From positions 5,270,001 to 5,334,000 of the forward strand of contig NZ_JAUSXG010000001.1 in the NCBI RefSeq assembly GCF_030815855.1: DNA of 64,000 bases, in the 5' to 3' direction. A model generated the notes under the pieces. That model saw nothing but the letters and a program-made list of their open reading frames with translations. It was not told where the DNA came from and did not search any database. Below are positions 8,519 to 17,335 of this stretch, in pieces (positions within the stretch are counted from its first letter, which is position 1; each line of letters begins with the position of its first letter). Made by a program: the position numbers and the translations under genes. Origin of the DNA: Variovorax paradoxus (GTDB lineage Bacteria; Pseudomonadota; Gammaproteobacteria; Burkholderiales; Burkholderiaceae_C).

Positions 8519-8743
8519 ATGCCTTTCATCAACCTGAAGATCACCCGCGACGGCGTCACGCGTGAACAGAAGACCCAGGTCATTGCCGAGTTCACGGAAA
8601 CCCTCGAGCGCGTGCTGAACAAGCCGCCGGAGTGGACGCACATCGTGATCGAGGAAATCGATACCGATGACTGGGGGTTCGGCGGCGTGACGACCACCGA
8701 GTACCGCAAGCGGCTGGCGGAAGGCGCGAAGAAGGCGCAGTGA
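8519..8743 (+). CDS. 4-oxalocrotonate tautomerase family protein
   Basis: A 74-residue protein of the tautomerase superfamily. After removal of Met the N-terminus is Pro (MPFINLKI), the catalytic base of the family, and the rest is a compact beta-alpha-beta unit (TREQKTQVIAEFTETLERVL). AAGGAGCACACC precedes the start. It shares the LysR-divergent operon with the SDR protein. The true substrate is open, because this family includes dehalogenases and decarboxylases as well as tautomerases. Confidence 0.85.
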   Translation: MPFINLKITRDGVTREQKTQVIAEFTETLERVLNKPPEWTHIVIEEIDTDDWGFGGVTTTEYRKRLAEGAKKAQ

Positions 8744-8760
8744 CGGGAAACGGGCTGTGG

Positions 8761-9468
8761 CTATTCGATGAACCGCCGCAGCCCCTCCAGGTCGATCACG
8801 GTGATTCCGCCGTATTCGATCCGCAGGAACCCCGCCTCCTTCAACCGGTTCAGCGCCGCATTGCACCGCTGCCGCGACACCCCCGACAGGTTCGCGATCT
8901 CTTCCTGCGACGCCTGCAGGTGCGGCTCGCTGCCCGGATACAGCCACGGATGGAACAGCCCGGCCAGCGCACGGGCCACTTGGCTGTCGGCGTCGAGCAG
9001 CCGGTGCGCCGCGTAGTTGCCCATGAACCAATGCAGCCGCTCGTTGAGTTGCTGCAGCAGGAAATGGTCGAAGCCGCGCTGCGTGCGGTGCAGCCATTCG
9101 AAAGTCTCGAGCGGCAATTGGGCCACGCGGCTGGGCCGCAGCGCAATGACGTCGGCCGAGCGCGGCGCGGCGCGCAGCAGCGTGCCTTCGCCGAACCAGC
9201 TGCCGACCGAGAGCCCGCCGAAGGTGACCGAGCGGCCGTCGCTCGAGGTGATGGACCACTTGAGCAGGCCTTCGAGCGTGCCGTACCAGTGCAGCGGCGT
9301 ATCGCCGCGCCGGCACAGCGCGGCGCCGGCCGCGACTTCGACCTCGCGGATATCGTCGAGCACGCGCTCGCGGGCCGCTTCGTCGAGCGGCGGAAACCAG
9401 GCCGAGCGCTGAAGCAGCTGTGGAATGGTCAGCGATGCCGCCTGGATGGCCGGCTTCGTCGTGGACAT
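8761..9468 (-). CDS. Crp/Fnr-family transcriptional regulator
   Basis: A 235-residue regulator with an N-terminal cyclic-nucleotide-binding-like beta-barrel (about residues 22-140, with GDTPLHWYGTLEGLLK and GSWFGEG) and a C-terminal winged helix (about residues 165-230, SQEEIANLSGVSRQRCNAAL). No four-cysteine iron-sulfur motif of the Fnr type is present. It is divergent from the keto-acid cleavage operon, with 145 bases between start codons, so it is the obvious candidate regulator. The ligand is unknown; the barrel seems too diverged to assume cAMP. Confidence 0.9.
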   Translation of the reverse strand: MSTTKPAIQAASLTIPQLLQRSAWFPPLDEAARERVLDDIREVEVAAGAALCRRGDTPLHWYGTLEGLLKWSITSSDGRSVTFGGLSVGSWFGEGTLLRAAPRSADVIALRPSRVAQLPLETFEWLHRTQRGFDHFLLQQLNERLHWFMGNYAAHRLLDADSQVARALAGLFHPWLYPGSEPHLQASQEEIANLSGVSRQRCNAALNRLKEAGFLRIEYGGITVIDLEGLRRFIE

Positions 9469-9613
9469 GAAAAGAAAGCTCCTGATGGCGTGGAAATGGG
9501 GCCGCGCCGCGTAAACCCTGACTCCAAATGTCGTCGCAATGACTGAGTGTGCCTGCGCCGCAAAAAATAATACCCGCGCCCCTCATGAAAGAAGACACCA
9601 GGAGATCCGGAGC

Positions 9614-10537
9614 ATGTCGTCGAAGCGCAAAGTGATCGTGACCATCGCCCCCACCGGCGGCATGGCGCACAAGTCGCAGAACCCGCACCTTCCCACCCAG
9701 CCTGCCGAAATCGCGGCCGACGTGCTGCGCTGCTGGAACGCAGGCGCGAGCGTGGCGGCGATCCACGCACGCCGCCCGGACGACGGCGCCACCTGCGACG
9801 CCGACGTGTACCGCGACATCAACAGCCGCATCCGCGCGGGCGGCTGCGACATCGTCATCAACAACTCCACGGGCGGCGGCGTGCACGGCGACATGGTCAA
9901 GCCGCTGTCCGGAGGCCGTTGGGAAATTGCCTGGGAAGAGCGCATCAAGGGCATGGACGCGGGCGCCGAGATGTGCACGCTCGACGCGACCACGCTGAAC
10001 TTGAGCTTCGAGGGCAGGCAGATCCTGATGGACACGCCGATCACCCGCGGCCGTGAACTCGCCGCCGGCATGAAGGCGCGCGGCATCAAGCCCGAGTGGG
10101 AAGTGTTCAGCCCCACGCACATCCTGCAGGACACGACCACGCTGATCGACGAGGGCCACGACGACGAACCCTACTTCATCAACCTGGTGATGAACGTGCA
10201 CCGCAATTTCCAGAACGCGATGCCGTATTCGCCGCGTTTCCTGCAGATGATGGTCGACACCCTGCCCAAGGGCAGCATCTTCGGCGTGAGCGGCATCGGC
10301 ACGTCGCAGCTGGAAGCCAACGTGGCGGCGCTGCTTTTGGGCGGGCATGCGCGCGTGGGACTGGAAGACAACCTTTATTTCCGCCAGGGCGAGCTCGCCA
10401 CCAACGTGCAGCTGACCGAACGCATCGTGCGCGTTATCCGCGAACTCGACATGGAAGTTGCCACACCGGCCGAAGCAAGGTCCATGATGGGACTGCCCCG
10501 CAGAGGCGGTCCGCGTCCGGAATTCGCGCCGCGCTGA
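9614..10537 (+). CDS. Beta-keto acid cleavage enzyme family protein (BKACE, DUF849)
   Basis: Family members condense a beta-keto acid with acetyl-CoA and split it into acetoacetate and a new CoA ester, using zinc. This 307-residue protein has the N-terminal TIAPTGGM, the beta-strand region [13 protein letters not shown] near residue 51, the INNSTGGG loop and WEVFSPTHI. In characterised members the zinc site uses an H-x-H pair in an HxHVRDP motif. Here the first histidine aligns with Ala49 and the second with H51, and the motif reads HARRP, so metal binding may differ. ATG 9614 is preferred over an ATG at 9539 because AGGAGATCCGG lies before it and 9539 falls in the promoter region. It is the first gene of an operon with a Bug binding protein, a dehydrogenase and a ligase. 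Confidence 0.85.
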   Translation: MSSKRKVIVTIAPTGGMAHKSQNPHLPTQPAEIAADVLRCWNAGASVAAIHARRPDDGATCDADVYRDINSRIRAGGCDIVINNSTGGGVHGDMVKPLSGGRWEIAWEERIKGMDAGAEMCTLDATTLNLSFEGRQILMDTPITRGRELAAGMKARGIKPEWEVFSPTHILQDTTTLIDEGHDDEPYFINLVMNVHRNFQNAMPYSPRFLQMMVDTLPKGSIFGVSGIGTSQLEANVAALLLGGHARVGLEDNLYFRQGELATNVQLTERIVRVIRELDMEVATPAEARSMMGLPRRGGPRPEFAPR

Positions 10538-10599
10538 AGCGGCCGATCGACTTGCCAGAACCACCATCGGAAAACCCGCAGAAAAACCGGAGACACCTC

Positions 10600-11592
10600 A
10601 TGAACACCCGCCGCCACTTCCTCCATACGCTCGGCGCAGCCACCGCCCTGGGCGCCCTCTCGCCGCTGGCCGCGCTGGCCCAGGCGCTCGAGCAGGTCAA
10701 GATCTACTACGGCTTTCCGGCCGGCAGTGCCGGCGACAGCGTGGCGCGCCGCGTGGGTGAAAAGCTCGCGGGCTCGGCCTATACCCGCAACATGGCCGTG
10801 GTCGAGAACAAGCCGGGCGCCGGGGGGCGCATCGCGCTCGACGTGCTCAAGAGCGCGCCGGCCGACGGCAGCGTGCTGGCGCTGTCGCCGTTCTCGTGCA
10901 CCTCGATCTACCCGCATATCTACAGCAAGCTCAGCTACGACCCGAGCAAGGATTTCGTGCCGGTGTCGATTGCCGCCGTCATGCACCACGGCCTCGCCGT
11001 CGGCCCGCTGGTGCCGCCCGAGGTCCGCACGGTGAAGGACTTCCTGGCCTGGGCCAAGGCCAACCCGAACCAGGCCAGCTACGGCTCGCCGGCGGCGGGC
11101 TCGACGCCGCATTTCATCGGCGCGCTGCTCGGCCTCAACAACGGGGTCGACCTGAAGCACGTGCCCTACCGCGGCTCCATTCCCGGCGTGACCGACGTGG
11201 TGGGCGGACAGATCGCCGCCATGGTCACGCCCAGCGGCGACTTCATTCCCAACCACAAGGCCGGCAAGCTGCGGCTGCTGGCCACCTCCGGCAAGGCGCG
11301 CTCGCCCTTCTCGCCGGAAGTGCCGACCTTCGCCGAGCAAGGCTTCGCGGAGCTGACCACCGAGGAATGGTTCGGCTTCTACGCCCCGGCCCGGACGCCG
11401 GCCAGCGTGGTGGCCACGGCCAATGCGGCGATCAACGCGGCCATCAAGGAAAAGGTGGTGACGGACAGCCTGGCCGTGGTCGGCCTGATCGCGCAGGGCT
11501 CCACCGCCGAGGAGATGGCGCGCTCGCAGCGGGCAGAAGCCGACCGCTGGGGCCCGCTGGTCAAGAAGATCGGCTTCACGGCGGACTCCTGA
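10600..11592 (+). CDS. Bug-family (tripartite tricarboxylate transporter type) periplasmic binding protein
   Basis: A 330-residue periplasmic solute-binding protein. The N-terminus NTRRHFLHTLG resembles a twin-arginine signal, with a cleavage region around residue 28 (LAALAQ). The mature protein has the Bug marker GDSVARRVGEKL and the later PYRGSIPGVTDVVGGQI and EVPTFAEQG motifs. No TctA or TctB membrane partners adjoin it, which is common for Bug proteins of Burkholderiales. It probably senses or delivers the substrate of the surrounding operon, a small organic acid by family precedent. Confidence 0.9.
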   Translation: MNTRRHFLHTLGAATALGALSPLAALAQALEQVKIYYGFPAGSAGDSVARRVGEKLAGSAYTRNMAVVENKPGAGGRIALDVLKSAPADGSVLALSPFSCTSIYPHIYSKLSYDPSKDFVPVSIAAVMHHGLAVGPLVPPEVRTVKDFLAWAKANPNQASYGSPAAGSTPHFIGALLGLNNGVDLKHVPYRGSIPGVTDVVGGQIAAMVTPSGDFIPNHKAGKLRLLATSGKARSPFSPEVPTFAEQGFAELTTEEWFGFYAPARTPASVVATANAAINAAIKEKVVTDSLAVVGLIAQGSTAEEMARSQRAEADRWGPLVKKIGFTADS

Positions 11593-11596
11593 GGCG

Positions 11597-12544
11597 ATGC
11601 GGATGGAACTGACTCCAAGACGCGTGGCGGTGGTCGCCACCGGCGTCATCGGCGCCAGCTGGGCCGCCTTTTTCCTGGCGCAGGGCCTCGACGTGGAGGC
11701 CACCGACCCCTCGCCCGGTGCCGAGGAACGGCTGCGCTCGGCCGTGGCCGCGCACTGGCCCACGCTCGAGCGCTTCGGCCTGGCATCGGGTGCCTCGGCC
11801 GGGCGATTGCGCTTCCATGAACGGCTCGAAGACGCGGTGGCCGAGGCCGAGTTCGTGCAGGAGAGCGGCCCGGAGCGGCTGGATTTCAAGATCGACCTGT
11901 TCCGGCGCATGGACCAGGCCGCGCCGGCCCACGCCATCCTGGCGTCGAGTTCCTCGGGGCTTGCCATCAGCGCGGTGCAAGCCGAATGCCGGCACCCGGA
12001 ACGCGTGGTGCTGGGCCATCCGTTCAACCCGCCGCACCTGATTCCGCTCGTGGAAGTGGTGGGCGGCGAGCGCACCTCGGCCGAGACCATCGAACGCACC
12101 ATGGCCTTCTATGCGGCCATCGGCAAGCGGCCGATCCACGTGAAGCGCGAGGTCAAGGGCCACATCGCGAACCGGCTGCAGGCAGCGCTCTGGCGCGAAG
12201 CCTTTCACCTCGTCAATGAAGGCGTGGCGAGCGTGGCCGACATCGACACCGCCATTGCGCACGGCCCCGGCCTGCGCTGGGCCGTGATGGGGCCGTTCAT
12301 GAACCTGCATCTCTCGGGCGGCGCGGGCGGTATCGAACATGTGCTCGCACACCTGGGCGGGCCGATCGAGGACTGGTGGAAGGACCTCGGCGCACCATCG
12401 ATGACGGCGGAACTCAAAGAAAAAGTGGTGCATGGCGTGGCCGAAGAACTGGGTGCGCGGCGCGTGGCGGACCTCGAAGCCGCGCGCGACATCCTGCTGT
12501 TGAACCTGATTCGCGCCAAGGCCGATACCGGCAGACTCGACTGA
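11597..12544 (+). CDS. 3-hydroxyacyl-CoA / L-carnitine dehydrogenase family protein
   Basis: NAD-dependent oxidation of a 3-hydroxy acid to the 3-keto acid is the family reaction. The 315-residue protein has the N-terminal Rossmann domain, the catalytic region GHPFNPPHLIPLVEVV near residues 142-157 and the C-terminal helical domain with LRWAVMGPF. The cofactor loop reads VVATGVIGASW, so the first glycine of GxGxxG is Ala14. It resembles carnitine 3-dehydrogenases, and a BKACE gene two places upstream fits 3-dehydrocarnitine cleavage. The thioesterase usual in carnitine operons is absent and a ligase follows instead. Substrate undecided. Confidence 0.83.
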   Translation: MRMELTPRRVAVVATGVIGASWAAFFLAQGLDVEATDPSPGAEERLRSAVAAHWPTLERFGLASGASAGRLRFHERLEDAVAEAEFVQESGPERLDFKIDLFRRMDQAAPAHAILASSSSGLAISAVQAECRHPERVVLGHPFNPPHLIPLVEVVGGERTSAETIERTMAFYAAIGKRPIHVKREVKGHIANRLQAALWREAFHLVNEGVASVADIDTAIAHGPGLRWAVMGPFMNLHLSGGAGGIEHVLAHLGGPIEDWWKDLGAPSMTAELKEKVVHGVAEELGARRVADLEAARDILLLNLIRAKADTGRLD

Positions 12545-12545
12545 C

Positions 12546-14360
12546 ATGAACGACGACTTCCTCCTGGACGAAAACCAGATCGCCCCGCCCCGCACGGTGC
12601 GCATCGATTTCGACGACGGCTCCTTCGCGCTGCGTTCGCCGATGGCGCTCAAGCCCTATGCGCGCTGCATCGGCGAATGGATCGAGCGCTGGGCGCGCGA
12701 AACGCCCGAGGCGCTGGCTTTCGCGGAACGCGACGAGAGCGGCGAAGGCTGGCGCAAGCTCGACTACCGCGCGCTGCGCCACGCCGTGGGCGCGGTGGCA
12801 CAGGCCCTGCTCGACCTGAAGCTGCCCGAGGGCAAGCCCATTGCAATCCTCTCGGACAACGCCATCGACCACGCGGTGCTGATGCTCGCGGCGATGCACA
12901 TCGGCCGCACGGCCTGCTCGCTGTCGAGCGCGTACTCGCGCATGGCGAAAGATCCGTCGCGGCTGCACGGCATGCTGAAGGCCCTCGGGCCGTCGCTGAT
13001 CTATGCCTCGGATGCCAAGGTCTACGGCGGCGCGCTCGCGGGCTGCGGTGTGGAGGCGGTCACGGTGTTCAGCCGCAATGCCGATGCGCATGCGGGCGCG
13101 ATGGCTTTCGCGGATCTGCTCGCCACGCGGGAGACGCCCGCCGTGATGGAGGCCTTCGCGGCCATCCTGCCCGACACCCACGCCAAGTACCTGCTGACCT
13201 CGGGCTCCACCGGCAAGCCCAAGGTGGTGATCAACACGCATCGCATGCTGTGCGCCAACCAGCAGATGATGGCGCAGACCTGGCGTTTTTTGAACGAAGA
13301 GAAACCGGTGCTGGTCGACTGGCTGCCCTGGAGCCACACCTTCGGCGCCAACCACAACCTGCACATGGTGCTGTGCCACGGCGGTGCGCTCTACATCGAC
13401 GAAGGCCGGCCCGCGCCGGGACTCATCGAGAAGACCGTGCGCAACCTGCGCGAGGTGAAGCCCACGCTGCTGTTCAACGTGCCGCGCGGCTTCGACATGC
13501 TGCTGCCGTTTCTCGAAGCCGACGACGCGCTCGCCGCCGAGGTGTTCTCGCGCCTGCGGCTGGCCTTCTATGCGGCCGCGGCGCTCGCGCCTTCGACGTG
13601 GCAAAGGCTCGAAGCGGTGGCGCGGCGCGTGCGGCCCGAGCGGCCGCTGTGGCTCACCACCTCGTGGGGCGCGACCGAAACGTCCCCGGCCATCACCTCG
13701 GCGCACTGGAAGCTCGATGGTGCCGGCTGCATCGGCGCGCCGCTGCCGGGGCTCGAACTCAAGTTCGTTCCCAATGGCCAGAAGCTGGAGATGCGGGTCA
13801 AGGGCGTGTCGGTGTTTCCCGGCTACCGGAATGCGCCGCGCGAAACGGCGGAGGCTTTCGATGACGAGGGCTACTACCGCATCGGCGACGCGGGCTACCT
13901 CGCCGACCCCGAGCGCCCGGAGCGCGGCGTGATCTTCGACGGCCGCGTGGCCGAAGATTTCAAGCTCTCGAGCGGCACCTGGGTCTCGGTGGGCACGCTG
14001 CGCGTCAAGCTGGTGTCGCTGCTGGCGCCGCATGCGCAGGACGTGGTGCTTACGGGCCATGACCGCGACGAGATCGGCATGCTGGTGTTTGCGAGCCCGC
14101 AGGCCGCGTCGCTCGCGCCGCAGGCACTGGCCGAGCGGATCGCCGAGGTGCTGCGCACGCTGCGGGGCGAAGGCGCGGGTTCGTCGCAATGCCCCACGTG
14201 CGCACTGGTGCTCAGCGAGCCGCCGAGCCTCGACGCGGGCGAGATCACCGACAAGGGCTACATCAACCAGCGCGCGGTGCTGATGCGCCGCGCGGCCGAC
14301 GTGGCGCGGCTGCACGCCGGCGTGCACCACGACCTGCAGGTGATCCGCCTGCGCGGCTGA
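12546..14360 (+). CDS. Feruloyl-CoA synthetase-like AMP-forming acyl-CoA ligase
   Basis: Activates a carboxylic acid to its CoA ester through an acyl-adenylate. The 604-residue protein has LLTSGSTGKPKVV (ATP loop, near residue 218), WGATETSP (A5, near residue 376), GYYRIGDAGYL and GRVAEDFKLSSGTWVSVG (A8 region). It ends in the AGEITDKGYINQRAVL segment characteristic of feruloyl-CoA synthetases. It starts one base after the dehydrogenase stop, so it belongs to the same operon. No enoyl-CoA hydratase/aldolase or vanillin dehydrogenase lies nearby, so true ferulate use is not supported here; a cinnamate-like or other acid is possible. Confidence 0.85.
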   Translation: MNDDFLLDENQIAPPRTVRIDFDDGSFALRSPMALKPYARCIGEWIERWARETPEALAFAERDESGEGWRKLDYRALRHAVGAVAQALLDLKLPEGKPIAILSDNAIDHAVLMLAAMHIGRTACSLSSAYSRMAKDPSRLHGMLKALGPSLIYASDAKVYGGALAGCGVEAVTVFSRNADAHAGAMAFADLLATRETPAVMEAFAAILPDTHAKYLLTSGSTGKPKVVINTHRMLCANQQMMAQTWRFLNEEKPVLVDWLPWSHTFGANHNLHMVLCHGGALYIDEGRPAPGLIEKTVRNLREVKPTLLFNVPRGFDMLLPFLEADDALAAEVFSRLRLAFYAAAALAPSTWQRLEAVARRVRPERPLWLTTSWGATETSPAITSAHWKLDGAGCIGAPLPGLELKFVPNGQKLEMRVKGVSVFPGYRNAPRETAEAFDDEGYYRIGDAGYLADPERPERGVIFDGRVAEDFKLSSGTWVSVGTLRVKLVSLLAPHAQDVVLTGHDRDEIGMLVFASPQAASLAPQALAERIAEVLRTLRGEGAGSSQCPTCALVLSEPPSLDAGEITDKGYINQRAVLMRRAADVARLHAGVHHDLQVIRLRG

Positions 14361-14395
14361 TCGGCTCTCCCGGCGTCACGCGGGTCTCAAGGGTC

Positions 14396-15313
14396 TCAGG
14401 AGGGCTGCTCGAACAGCACCAGCAGCAGGTTCTTGAGCCACTGGTGCAGCGCGGAGGTTTCGTGCCGCTGGTGCCAGAACAGCTCGATGATGCGCGGCGG
14501 CGCGTCGAGCGGCACGGGCATCCGGCGCAGGCCGGCCAGGCGCACCGGCTCGAAGCGCTCGGACCACGGCAGCACCGCGATCAGGTCGGAACGGCGCACC
14601 ACTTCGTAGGCCGCGTGGTAGTGGTTCACCGTCGCGACCAGGTTGCGTTGGAGCCCGCGGCTGTGCAGGAAGAGATCGTAGGTCGGCATGGTCTTGCCGA
14701 CCAGGCTCACGTCGACATGGCGCGCGGCCAGGAATTTCTTCAGCGGGATCTTGTCGGCGCGTGCCAGCGGATGGCCCGTGCGCAGCACGCACATGAAGTC
14801 GGGCGACCACAGCGCCCTCGACTTGAGGAACGCCGGCCGCTGCACTTCCTCGTTGTAGACGCTGATCGCGAAGTCGGCCTTGTTGTCCGCCAGCACCTTG
14901 TCGAAGTCGACCAGTGTGTTGGGTATGGCGTGGATCTGCATCGACGGCGCGGCCGTGCTCAGCTGGCCGGCCAGCCGCGGCACCACGATGCTCGACACGT
15001 AGTCCGACATGGCGATGCTGAGGCTCGCGGTGCTGCGCAGGGCGTCGAAGCGCTCCCCTTCCAGCGTGCCGCGAATCGCATGCAGCGACGGGGCGAGCGG
15101 CTCCCACAGCTCGATGGCGCGCCGCGTGGGGTTGACGCCGGCGCCGCTGCGCACGAAGAGCGGATCGTCGAAGGTCTCGCGCAGGCGGCGCAGCGCATTG
15201 CTGACCGTGGGCTGGGTGAGCGACAGCTTGCGCGCGGCGCGCGTGACATTGCCTTCGGTCATGAGCGCTTCGAACACCTTCAGCAGGTTCAGGTCGGCGG
15301 AGCGGTAGTTCAT
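14396..15313 (-). CDS. LysR-family transcriptional regulator
   Basis: A 305-residue regulator of the NodD/NahR-like group judging by its opening MNYRSADLNLLKVFEALM and HTH core LTQPTVSNALRRLRETFDDPLFVR. The effector domain covers residues 90-300. The gene is divergent from the MFS transporter at 15446 with 132 bases between starts, an AT-rich gap that includes TATAAATTTGCCGGTATA near 15371, so it likely controls the MFS-GAF-amidohydrolase operon. Confidence 0.92.
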   Translation of the reverse strand: MNYRSADLNLLKVFEALMTEGNVTRAARKLSLTQPTVSNALRRLRETFDDPLFVRSGAGVNPTRRAIELWEPLAPSLHAIRGTLEGERFDALRSTASLSIAMSDYVSSIVVPRLAGQLSTAAPSMQIHAIPNTLVDFDKVLADNKADFAISVYNEEVQRPAFLKSRALWSPDFMCVLRTGHPLARADKIPLKKFLAARHVDVSLVGKTMPTYDLFLHSRGLQRNLVATVNHYHAAYEVVRRSDLIAVLPWSERFEPVRLAGLRRMPVPLDAPPRIIELFWHQRHETSALHQWLKNLLLVLFEQPS

Positions 15314-15445
15314 TCAGGCGGCCGTCCATTCATTCACAAGCTCTATAAACACAATTGGCAGTATAAATTTGCCGGTATATCCCGTCGATCCTACGATCTG
15401 CGCGTCGTCCATGCCGCGTTCTTGAACCGTGTCGAGGGAAACCAC

Positions 15446-16813
15446 ATGACCATGCTGTCGGCTCGCATCGAGCGCCTGCCCTTCTCCGGCTTTCACCGCC
15501 GGCTGCTCATGATGGGAGGGCTGGGCTACACCTTCGACGCGATGGACGCCGCGGTCATCGCCTTCGTGCTGCCAGTGCTGCGCACCGATTGGGGGCTCAG
15601 CAGCGTGCAGATCGGCGTGCTGGCCAGCGCGAACTTCATCGGCTTCTTCTTCGGCGCGCTGGCCGCCGGCGCCTGCGGCGACCTGATCGGGCGGCGCAAG
15701 GTGATGATGTCGGCGCTGGCCATCTACTGCGTGGCGTCGCTGTTCAGCGGCATGGTCAACGACTGGACGCTGTTTCTCGCGCTGCGCATCGCGGCCGGCT
15801 TCGGCGCGGGGGCCGAGAGCGCGATCATCGCGCCCTATCTGTCCGAGTTCGTGGCGCGGCGCTACCGGGGCACGTTCACAGGCGCGCTGGCCGGCTTCTT
15901 CTCGTTCGGCTTCGTGGCCGCGGCCCTGCTGGGCTACTTCATCGTGCCCGCGCATCCGCAAGGCTGGCGCATCGTCATCTTCATCACCGCGCTGCCCGTG
16001 GTGCTCTTGCTGTGGTGGCGCCGGGCACTGCCCGAATCGCCGCGCTGGCTCGAAAGCCAGGGGCGGCTGGGCGAGGCGGAAGCCATCATGGATGCGATGG
16101 AAGCCGAGCACGTGCAAGGCGGCCGCGCCCTGCCGGTGCTCAACGCCCAGGACGTGGCCGCGCCGCCTCCCAGCACGAGCCGGGGCAAGCTGCTGAAGAA
16201 TTACGCCACGCTGGTGTCCGGCAAGCTCATCCGCATCAGCGGCATGACCTGGCTGATGTGGCTGTCGATCACTTTCAGCTACTACTCGTTCTTCACCTGG
16301 ATTCCGAGCCTCTTGATCCAGAACGGCATGACGATCACCAAGAGCTTCGGCTATTCGCTGGTGATCTACATCGCGCAGATTCCAGGCTACTTTTCGGCCG
16401 CATGGTTCAACGAGCGCATCGGTCGCCAAGCCACCATCGTGAGCTACATGCTGCTGGGCGGCGCCTCGGCGCTGGGGCTGGCCTTCACCCACAGCGACGG
16501 GCAGATCATGCTGGCCGGCGTGCTGCTTTCGTTCTTCATGAACGGCACCTACGCGGGCGTCTACGCCTACACGCCCGAGGTGTTCCCCACCCAAGTGCGC
16601 GCGACCGGCTCCGGGCTTGCGTCGGCCATCGGCCGCATCGGCGGCATCACGGCGCCGATCCTGGTCGGCTTCGTCTATCCCTCGCTGGGGTTCGCGGGCG
16701 TGTTCGGCATGACGACGGCGGTGCTGCTGCTGGGCGCCGCGGCCGTCACGTTCCTGGGCATTCCGACGCGCGGCCGCTCGCTCGAAGACATCGCCGCGAG
16801 CGAACTTTCCTGA
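15446..16813 (+). CDS. MFS transporter (organic/aromatic acid type)
   Basis: A 455-residue transporter with about twelve hydrophobic helices. The loop between helices 2 and 3 carries GDLIGRRKVM, the MFS signature, and the sugar/acid-porter motif PESPRWLESQGR follows helix 6. A central hydrophilic loop (about residues 210-255) separates the halves. ATG 15446 was chosen because GAGGGAAACCAC precedes it and the upstream in-frame sequence overlaps the LysR gene on the other strand. It begins an operon with a GAF protein and an amidohydrolase, so it probably imports the amidohydrolase substrate. Confidence 0.9.
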   Translation: MTMLSARIERLPFSGFHRRLLMMGGLGYTFDAMDAAVIAFVLPVLRTDWGLSSVQIGVLASANFIGFFFGALAAGACGDLIGRRKVMMSALAIYCVASLFSGMVNDWTLFLALRIAAGFGAGAESAIIAPYLSEFVARRYRGTFTGALAGFFSFGFVAAALLGYFIVPAHPQGWRIVIFITALPVVLLLWWRRALPESPRWLESQGRLGEAEAIMDAMEAEHVQGGRALPVLNAQDVAAPPPSTSRGKLLKNYATLVSGKLIRISGMTWLMWLSITFSYYSFFTWIPSLLIQNGMTITKSFGYSLVIYIAQIPGYFSAAWFNERIGRQATIVSYMLLGGASALGLAFTHSDGQIMLAGVLLSFFMNGTYAGVYAYTPEVFPTQVRATGSGLASAIGRIGGITAPILVGFVYPSLGFAGVFGMTTAVLLLGAAAVTFLGIPTRGRSLEDIAASELS

Positions 16814-16825
16814 ACCGTCCAATCC

Positions 16826-17335
16826 ATGTTGCAAACCTCTTTGACCGAATCACTCTCCGCCGTGGCGCAGGCCCACGCCGATATCCGGCAGCCGCAAGCC
16901 ACCTTCGGCGCAATCGACAAGGCGGTGGCCGCGACCATCGGCCACCGCCTGTTCACCGTCCTGGTGCACCACCGCGCAGAGCGCGAGTCCGAGCGCGTGT
17001 ACACCAACATGCGCGAGGCCTATCCGGTGGGGGGACGCAAGCCGATCACCGATTCGCCGTGGATGCAGCAGGTGATGCAGCGCGGCCTGCCCTACATCGG
17101 GCGCAACGCCGACGACCTGCGCGACGTGTTCTACGACCACGAGCTCATCGCGTCGCTGGGCTGCCGCAGCGTGCTGAACATTCCGCTGCGCTGGCGGGGC
17201 GAGACGCTGGGCACGCTCAACATGCTGCACGAGGAAAACTGGTACGGCACCGAGCACATCGAACTCGCGCGCCTGTTTGCGCAGCTGGCGGTACCGGCCG
17301 TCATGGCCCGGGACACCAAGGAATCCATCGCATGA
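16826..17335 (+). CDS. Free-standing GAF-domain protein
   Basis: A 169-residue protein that is essentially one GAF domain (about residues 25-160, with SLGCRSVLNIPLRWRGETLG as the core strand-turn). It has no output domain, no HTH and no membrane segment. It lies 12 bases after the MFS gene, and its stop overlaps the amidohydrolase start (ATGA), so the two are made together. GAF domains bind small molecules, so it may sense the substrate or act as a subunit or chaperone of the hydrolase; this role is inference. Confidence 0.82.
   Translation: MLQTSLTESLSAVAQAHADIRQPQATFGAIDKAVAATIGHRLFTVLVHHRAERESERVYTNMREAYPVGGRKPITDSPWMQQVMQRGLPYIGRNADDLRDVFYDHELIASLGCRSVLNIPLRWRGETLGTLNMLHEENWYGTEHIELARLFAQLAVPAVMARDTKESIA

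Noticed and set aside
9539..9613. Longer N-terminus for the BKACE gene from ATG 9539
   Set aside because: It lies within the divergent promoter gap and lacks an RBS; AGGAG precedes ATG 9614, and the family starts there.
8426..10567. Reverse-strand open frame of about 710 codons across the tautomerase, Crp/Fnr and BKACE genes
   Set aside because: It overlaps three well-supported genes, including one on its own strand in another frame, and has no recognisable domain.
11597..14360. Naming the dehydrogenase and ligase as carnitine and ferulate enzymes outright
   Set aside because: The expected partner genes (betainyl-CoA thioesterase; feruloyl-CoA hydratase/aldolase, vanillin dehydrogenase) are missing, so only family-level names are supported.
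14189..15445. Forward frame continuing upstream of the MFS start through the LysR region
   Set aside because: The upstream part translates the antisense of the LysR gene; the MFS domain starts cleanly at 15446 with an RBS.
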